A stretch of DNA of 9,176 bases, taken from contig JABUUA010000063.1 in NCBI GenBank assembly GCA_021443405.1, forward strand, positions 2,753 through 11,928, read 5' to 3'. Source of the DNA: Bacteroidaceae bacterium (lineage in GTDB: Bacteria; Bacteroidota; Bacteroidia; Bacteroidales; Bacteroidaceae). The notes under the pieces were generated by a model. It did no database searches. It worked only from the letters and a program-made list of their open reading frames with translations, and had not been told where the DNA came from. Both the position numbers and the translations under genes were made by a program. Position 1 is the stretch's first letter; every line of letters begins with the position of its first letter. This document shows, in pieces, positions 5,503-9,176 of this stretch.

Positions 5503-8500
5503 ATGAGAAAAACTTACTTACTTCTCATTGCTTTACTGACGCTCTGCTGCGGCTTGACCAGCGCACAGCAAGCTCCCGCCGACGCCGGTGTGTACTACCT
5601 GTACAACACCGAGAGCGGGCAGTTCCTAAGCCGTGGTAGTGACTGGGGCACACGTGCTGTGACCAACCCCGTAGGTGTCGCATGGCAGGTGACCGTGGCC
5701 GAAGGCCAGTACCAGCTGCGCATGTACGACCTCGTGAAGGCCGGCAACACCAAGGGTCTCAGCGACAACTGCTTCACCGACAGTGGCGACGCCGTGAATT
5801 TCACTTTGGAAGGTGACGCAAACGGTTACTTCCTGAAGAACGGCGAGACTTACCTGACCGCCCCTGCAACTGCAGGACACGTGAACTTCACGGAAACGCC
5901 CAGCACCTGGCAGTTCCTCTCGAAGGAGGACTTCAGCGCCAAGTTGGCCGAAATCGCCGCCACGCAAGACGCTGCCGTGGCCGCTGCCGCTGGCATTGAC
6001 TTGAACGGCGCCACCTTCGCCGACGCAGTAAGCGACACCGAGTCGTGGTTGTCGTCAACCACTGTTGACCCCACCCCCACCAAGACATCTTGGAACGTTC
6101 AGGGTGTGCCCAGCAGAGGCGGCAACCAGAACAATGTCGATTGTGGTTTCGAAATCTTCCAAGGCGGTTGTTCGTTCAGTAAAACCATCTCTGGCCTGAT
6201 GCCCGGCATCTACAAGGTGACGGTAAAGGGTCTCAAGAGAATGGGAACGAACGGCAACTGCTACACCATCGGCAAGACCGAAGGTTACGTCAACAGCGAT
6301 GCTTACTTCTCAGCCAACGGCAACATCGTGCAGATTGCCGACTGGGCAAGCGCTTGCACCGACGCAGGAAATCCGAATGGCCCAGGTGCAGCCAAGGATA
6401 TCTGGGATGCAGGCCAAGGTTACACCCGCGACGTGTTCTGCTACGTTGGCAACGACGGTGTCTTGAACATGAAAGGCGCTTCTGAAGCTTACTGGGGCAA
6501 CAGCTGGTTCCTCTTTGGCGGTGTGGAATACACCTACTACATCCGGTTTACCGCCGAGGACGTTGCCGCTCTGCTGGCCACTGTTCCCACCGATCCCATG
6601 GACGCCGACGTGAAGGCCGCTCTGGACGCTGCCGTAGCCAACGGCGCTTCGGACATGGAGGCCTACAAGGCCCTGATACAGGCTATCAGCGCAGCCAAGG
6701 CAAGCGCAGCTCAATACGCAGAAGTGAAGGCCGCTCTGGATGCTGCCGACGCCGCTGCTGCCAACTTAGACGAGAAGGGCGCCGCTCAGTACGAGAAGTA
6801 CATCAAGTGGGCCAAGGACGACTATGAGAATGGCACTTGCAACTTCAACGAAGAAAGTGGCAACGGCATCTACACCGCCATTCGGGAGGCGCTGAACTTC
6901 GGTCTCTGCGCACAGACCACCAAGGGTTCTGACCTGACTGGCCTCATCGTCAACCCCAACTTCGACAACAACACTCTCACCGGTTGGGACAACAACGGTT
7001 TCAAGACCAGCACGGGTAATGCCGACATCACCAACGCTGGCTTCGCCAACACTCCCTTGGTAGAGCAGTGGGTTTGGAATGCAGGTCTGAGCGACATCAG
7101 CCTCTCGCAGGAGCTCACTGGCCTGGGCAAGGGCGTTTACACGCTCACCGCCCACGTAATGGCCACTCGTCAGGACCATACCGATTGGGACATCGAGGGC
7201 GTGACGCTCTTTGCCAACGACCAGGAGGTGGCCGTAAGCGCTGCTGACTACTACAGCGTAGAGTTCGAACTTCCCTACACGCAGAACAGCGTCACCATCG
7301 GTGTGAAGACCAACGGCACCAACGCCAACTGGGTGGTTGTGGACGAGTTCTCACTCAAGCTGAAGCACATCGTTGTGGACACTCCCGAGGACTACGTGAT
7401 GAGCTTCGAGAACATCATCCCCTCAGAGCGAGTTGTTCCCAGCGGGTCGTTTGGCATTGCCACACTGCAGGACGTTGACGGCAACGACAGCCCCTGGCAG
7501 AACCTCAAGAGCGGCGAAAGCTGGACAGCCGGCGCCGTAGTGAACTATGCCACCGGTTGCGAGTTCGGCAAGGACAAAGCCACTATCCCCGCCGCCGGTT
7601 CCGACGACGAGAACAACCAAGGTCTGGCTGTTGTCTGCAGCTGGGGTTCAACCGCCAACTACGGTCTCCAGACTGGCTTGGCAGAAGGCTACTACAAACT
7701 CTCTACCGCCGTTTACAACACCTACGGCACCAGCGAGGTGGCCAAGAACCTGTTCGGCTTCATTGCCGAGGACGGCACTGAATATCTCTCAACCGCCAAG
7801 ACCTATCCCGTTGACCAGTGGACGCCCGACCAGGTTCTCTTCAAGGTCAATGATTATACGCTCGGCCACGTCTCTGTCGGCTACACTGCAAAGAACGAAG
7901 GCAGCGGCAACACCGCTCACCTCATCTACGACTACGTGAACGTAGAAAAGATTACTGCACAGGAGTTCTTCGCTACCTCACTGCAGGCTATCTTTGAGAA
8001 CATCGAGGCCACGCTGGCCGACATCGCTGCCAAGGAAGGCACCGGCGTATTCATGTACAAGGAAGGTTCGCTCGCAACCCTGGAGGCTGCTCTCACAGAG
8101 GTAATGACGCTGCAAGGCGGCGGGGCTACCGACGAGGAATGGGAGGCTGCTTACAACAATCTCGTGGCTGCCCTGAACCCCGAAATCAACGAACCCGTAG
8201 CTGGCCAGCTCTACACCATTAAGAATGCCAACGCCGACGTTTACATGAACGTAACGAACGGCGTAACGGTAGAGACCACTCCTTCTTACTTCACCTTCGT
8301 AGCCACCGACAACGGCTATCAGCTGCAGAGCGGCGAGAACTTCGTAGGTATGAAGGGCACCGACAACTGGAGCATGAGCAACACGGCTGCCGACTCTTGG
8401 ACCATCACCTACCTCGGCGAGGGCAAGTACACGCTGAAGGGTGCGAAGGGCCTCATCGGCACCGACAACCTGGCCCCCGGTTCTGCCTGCTATGGCGACA

Positions 8501-9176
8501 AGAACGTGGACAAGAACGGTGCTTGGATTATTGCATTGCCCGCTCCCGCTGAGTTGCCCATGGAATACAACTACAACGAGGGCCAGACCGCTGTCACCTT
8601 CACCGTCACTCCCACTCAGGAGGGCACCTACATCTTCTACTTCTTCAACGACGATGAGGAGCCCATGGGCATGGTGGAGAACGGCACTGCCACTATCGCC
8701 GCCGCTCCCGGTCAGTTCAACGAGCAGGGCATCGCCCACTTCCTCGTTACCTTCCGCGAGTACGACGAGAACATGACGCTGGTGGCTGAGAACGGCGTGG
8801 AGGTTGACCTCCTCGACCCGAACAACGTTCCCGCCGAACTGCCTATGGACTACAGCTACAGCGAGGACCTGACCACCGTCACCTTCACCGTCACTCCCAC
8901 TCAGGAGGGCACCACCATCTTCTACTTCTTCGACGACGATGAGGAGCCCATGGGCATGGTGGAGAACGCCGACGGCACTGTCACCATCGCCGCCGCTCCC
9001 GGTCAGTTCAACGAGCAGGGCATCGCCCACTTCCTCGTGACCTTCCGCGAGTACGACGAGAACATGACGCTGGTGGCTGAGAACGGCACTGAGGTTGACC
9101 TCCTCCAGCAAGTTGCTGCCGAGGCCACCTTCTACCAGCCCACCGAACTGGTGGTTGGCAACACCTACGAGGCAGG
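5503..9176 (+). CDS. Large secreted multidomain protein of unknown function (3' end outside window)
   Basis: The frame is open from the ATG at 5503 to the window edge, 1224 codons plus two bases, with no stop. Residues 1-21 form a signal peptide (LTSA then QQ); the CC pair inside it does not fit a good lipobox. By eye, the order is: a trefoil-like region at about 28-150 beginning YYLYNTESGQFLSRG; a jelly-roll-like beta region at 190-350; an Ala-rich helical linker at 351-475 with repeated VKAALDAA; a carbohydrate-binding-like beta domain at 483-622 opening NPNFDNNTLTGW; another beta region at 630-817; a short helical linker at 820-893 resembling FIVAR-type spacers; a second trefoil-like region at 898-1013; and two near-identical repeats at 1016-1201. 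No catalytic domain is recognisable. The layout suggests a surface or secreted protein binding glycans or host/dietary polymers, but that is inference. It has its own promoter and the C-terminal anchoring or secretion signal is not visible. Confidence 0.85.
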   Translation, partial: MRKTYLLLIALLTLCCGLTSAQQAPADAGVYYLYNTESGQFLSRGSDWGTRAVTNPVGVAWQVTVAEGQYQLRMYDLVKAGNTKGLSDNCFTDSGDAVNFTLEGDANGYFLKNGETYLTAPATAGHVNFTETPSTWQFLSKEDFSAKLAEIAATQDAAVAAAAGIDLNGATFADAVSDTESWLSSTTVDPTPTKTSWNVQGVPSRGGNQNNVDCGFEIFQGGCSFSKTISGLMPGIYKVTVKGLKRMGTNGNCYTIGKTEGYVNSDAYFSANGNIVQIADWASACTDAGNPNGPGAAKDIWDAGQGYTRDVFCYVGNDGVLNMKGASEAYWGNSWFLFGGVEYTYYIRFTAEDVAALLATVPTDPMDADVKAALDAAVANGASDMEAYKALIQAISAAKASAAQYAEVKAALDAADAAAANLDEKGAAQYEKYIKWAKDDYENGTCNFNEESGNGIYTAIREALNFGLCAQTTKGSDLTGLIVNPNFDNNTLTGWDNNGFKTSTGNADITNAGFANTPLVEQWVWNAGLSDISLSQELTGLGKGVYTLTAHVMATRQDHTDWDIEGVTLFANDQEVAVSAADYYSVEFELPYTQNSVTIGVKTNGTNANWVVVDEFSLKLKHIVVDTPEDYVMSFENIIPSERVVPSGSFGIATLQDVDGNDSPWQNLKSGESWTAGAVVNYATGCEFGKDKATIPAAGSDDENNQGLAVVCSWGSTANYGLQTGLAEGYYKLSTAVYNTYGTSEVAKNLFGFIAEDGTEYLSTAKTYPVDQWTPDQVLFKVNDYTLGHVSVGYTAKNEGSGNTAHLIYDYVNVEKITAQEFFATSLQAIFENIEATLADIAAKEGTGVFMYKEGSLATLEAALTEVMTLQGGGATDEEWEAAYNNLVAALNPEINEPVAGQLYTIKNANADVYMNVTNGVTVETTPSYFTFVATDNGYQLQSGENFVGMKGTDNWSMSNTAADSWTITYLGEGKYTLKGAKGLIGTDNLAPGSACYGDKNVDKNGAWIIALPAPAELPMEYNYNEGQTAVTFTVTPTQEGTYIFYFFNDDEEPMGMVENGTATIAAAPGQFNEQGIAHFLVTFREYDENMTLVAENGVEVDLLDPNNVPAELPMDYSYSEDLTTVTFTVTPTQEGTTIFYFFDDDEEPMGMVENADGTVTIAAAPGQFNEQGIAHFLVTFREYDENMTLVAENGTEVDLLQQVAAEATFYQPTELVVGNTYEA
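6607..6747 (+). repeat. Short coding repeat in the Ala-rich helical linker
   Basis: The codons for VKAALDAA at residues 370-377 (bases 6610-6633) recur at residues 408-415 (6724-6747) with a single base change (GAC to GAT), a period of 114 bases or 38 residues. The segment between is Ala-rich and helical. This fits a tandem pair of helical-hairpin spacer units inside the large exported protein. Confidence 0.55.
8548..9105 (+). repeat. Two tandem near-identical ~95-residue repeats in the large exported protein
   Basis: Unit 1 covers residues 1016-1104 (bases 8548-8814) and unit 2 residues 1111-1201 (8833-9105). They share ELPM near the start, then VTFTVTPTQEG, IFYFF, DDEEPMGMVEN and a long identical stretch from AAAPGQFNEQG to EYDENMTLVAENG. 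At DNA level 8593-8682 matches its copy at 87 of 90 positions and 8710-8814 at about 101 of 105. The offset is 285 bases in the first half and 291 in the second because unit 2 gains two codons. Each unit looks like a beta-sandwich with an acidic loop. The array may continue past the window edge. Confidence 0.9.

Noticed and set aside
5503..5565. Possible lipoprotein signal at the CC pair in the signal peptide of the large protein.
   Set aside because: The residues before the cysteines (LLTL) do not fit a lipobox, while the later SA-QQ junction fits an ordinary signal peptidase site.
7978..9111. A 377-codon open frame on the minus strand opposite the large exported protein, with internal repeats.
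   Set aside because: Its repeats are just the reverse reading of the plus-strand tandem repeats. The plus frame has a signal peptide, promoter and domain-like pattern; this one has none.

Overview
The window looks like chromosomal DNA from a member of the Bacteroidota, most likely a GC-rich Prevotella-like species. Three things point there. Two upstream regions carry the Bacteroidota -7 box TAnnTTTG. The starts lack clear Shine-Dalgarno sequences and sit behind AT-rich leaders. The gene families (outer-membrane barrel, MscK-like channel, long RluA-type pseudouridine synthase, giant exported multidomain protein) are typical of Bacteroidales. The genus is inferred, not proven.

Layout: (1) bases 1-422 hold the 3' end of an outer-membrane beta-barrel-like gene. 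(2) Bases 423-570 hold a probable intrinsic terminator followed by a promoter. (3) Bases 571-3222 encode an 883-residue MscS-superfamily channel with a signal peptide, a long periplasmic helical region and about 11 membrane helices. (4) Bases 3206-4798 encode a 530-residue RluA-family pseudouridine synthase with a coiled-coil and Cys-containing N-terminal half; its start lies inside the end of the channel gene, so the two probably form one operon. (5) Bases 4799-5502 are about 700 bases with no credible gene, AT-richer than their flanks and packed with inverted repeats, including a 189-base segment with nested arms. A promoter and leader for the next gene close this stretch. (6) From 5503 to the end of the window runs one open frame of at least 1224 residues. 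It encodes a secreted multidomain protein with trefoil-like and jelly-roll-like regions, two Ala-rich helical linkers, and two nearly identical 95-residue repeats close to the window edge.

The barrel, channel and large exported protein all belong to the cell envelope or surface, while the pseudouridine synthase modifies RNA. Apart from the channel-synthase overlap, nothing shows that these genes work as one system. I see no CRISPR array, tRNA, rRNA, transposase or recognisable defence system. The parts most deserving a second look are the repeat-rich intergenic region and the large surface protein with its recently duplicated repeat.
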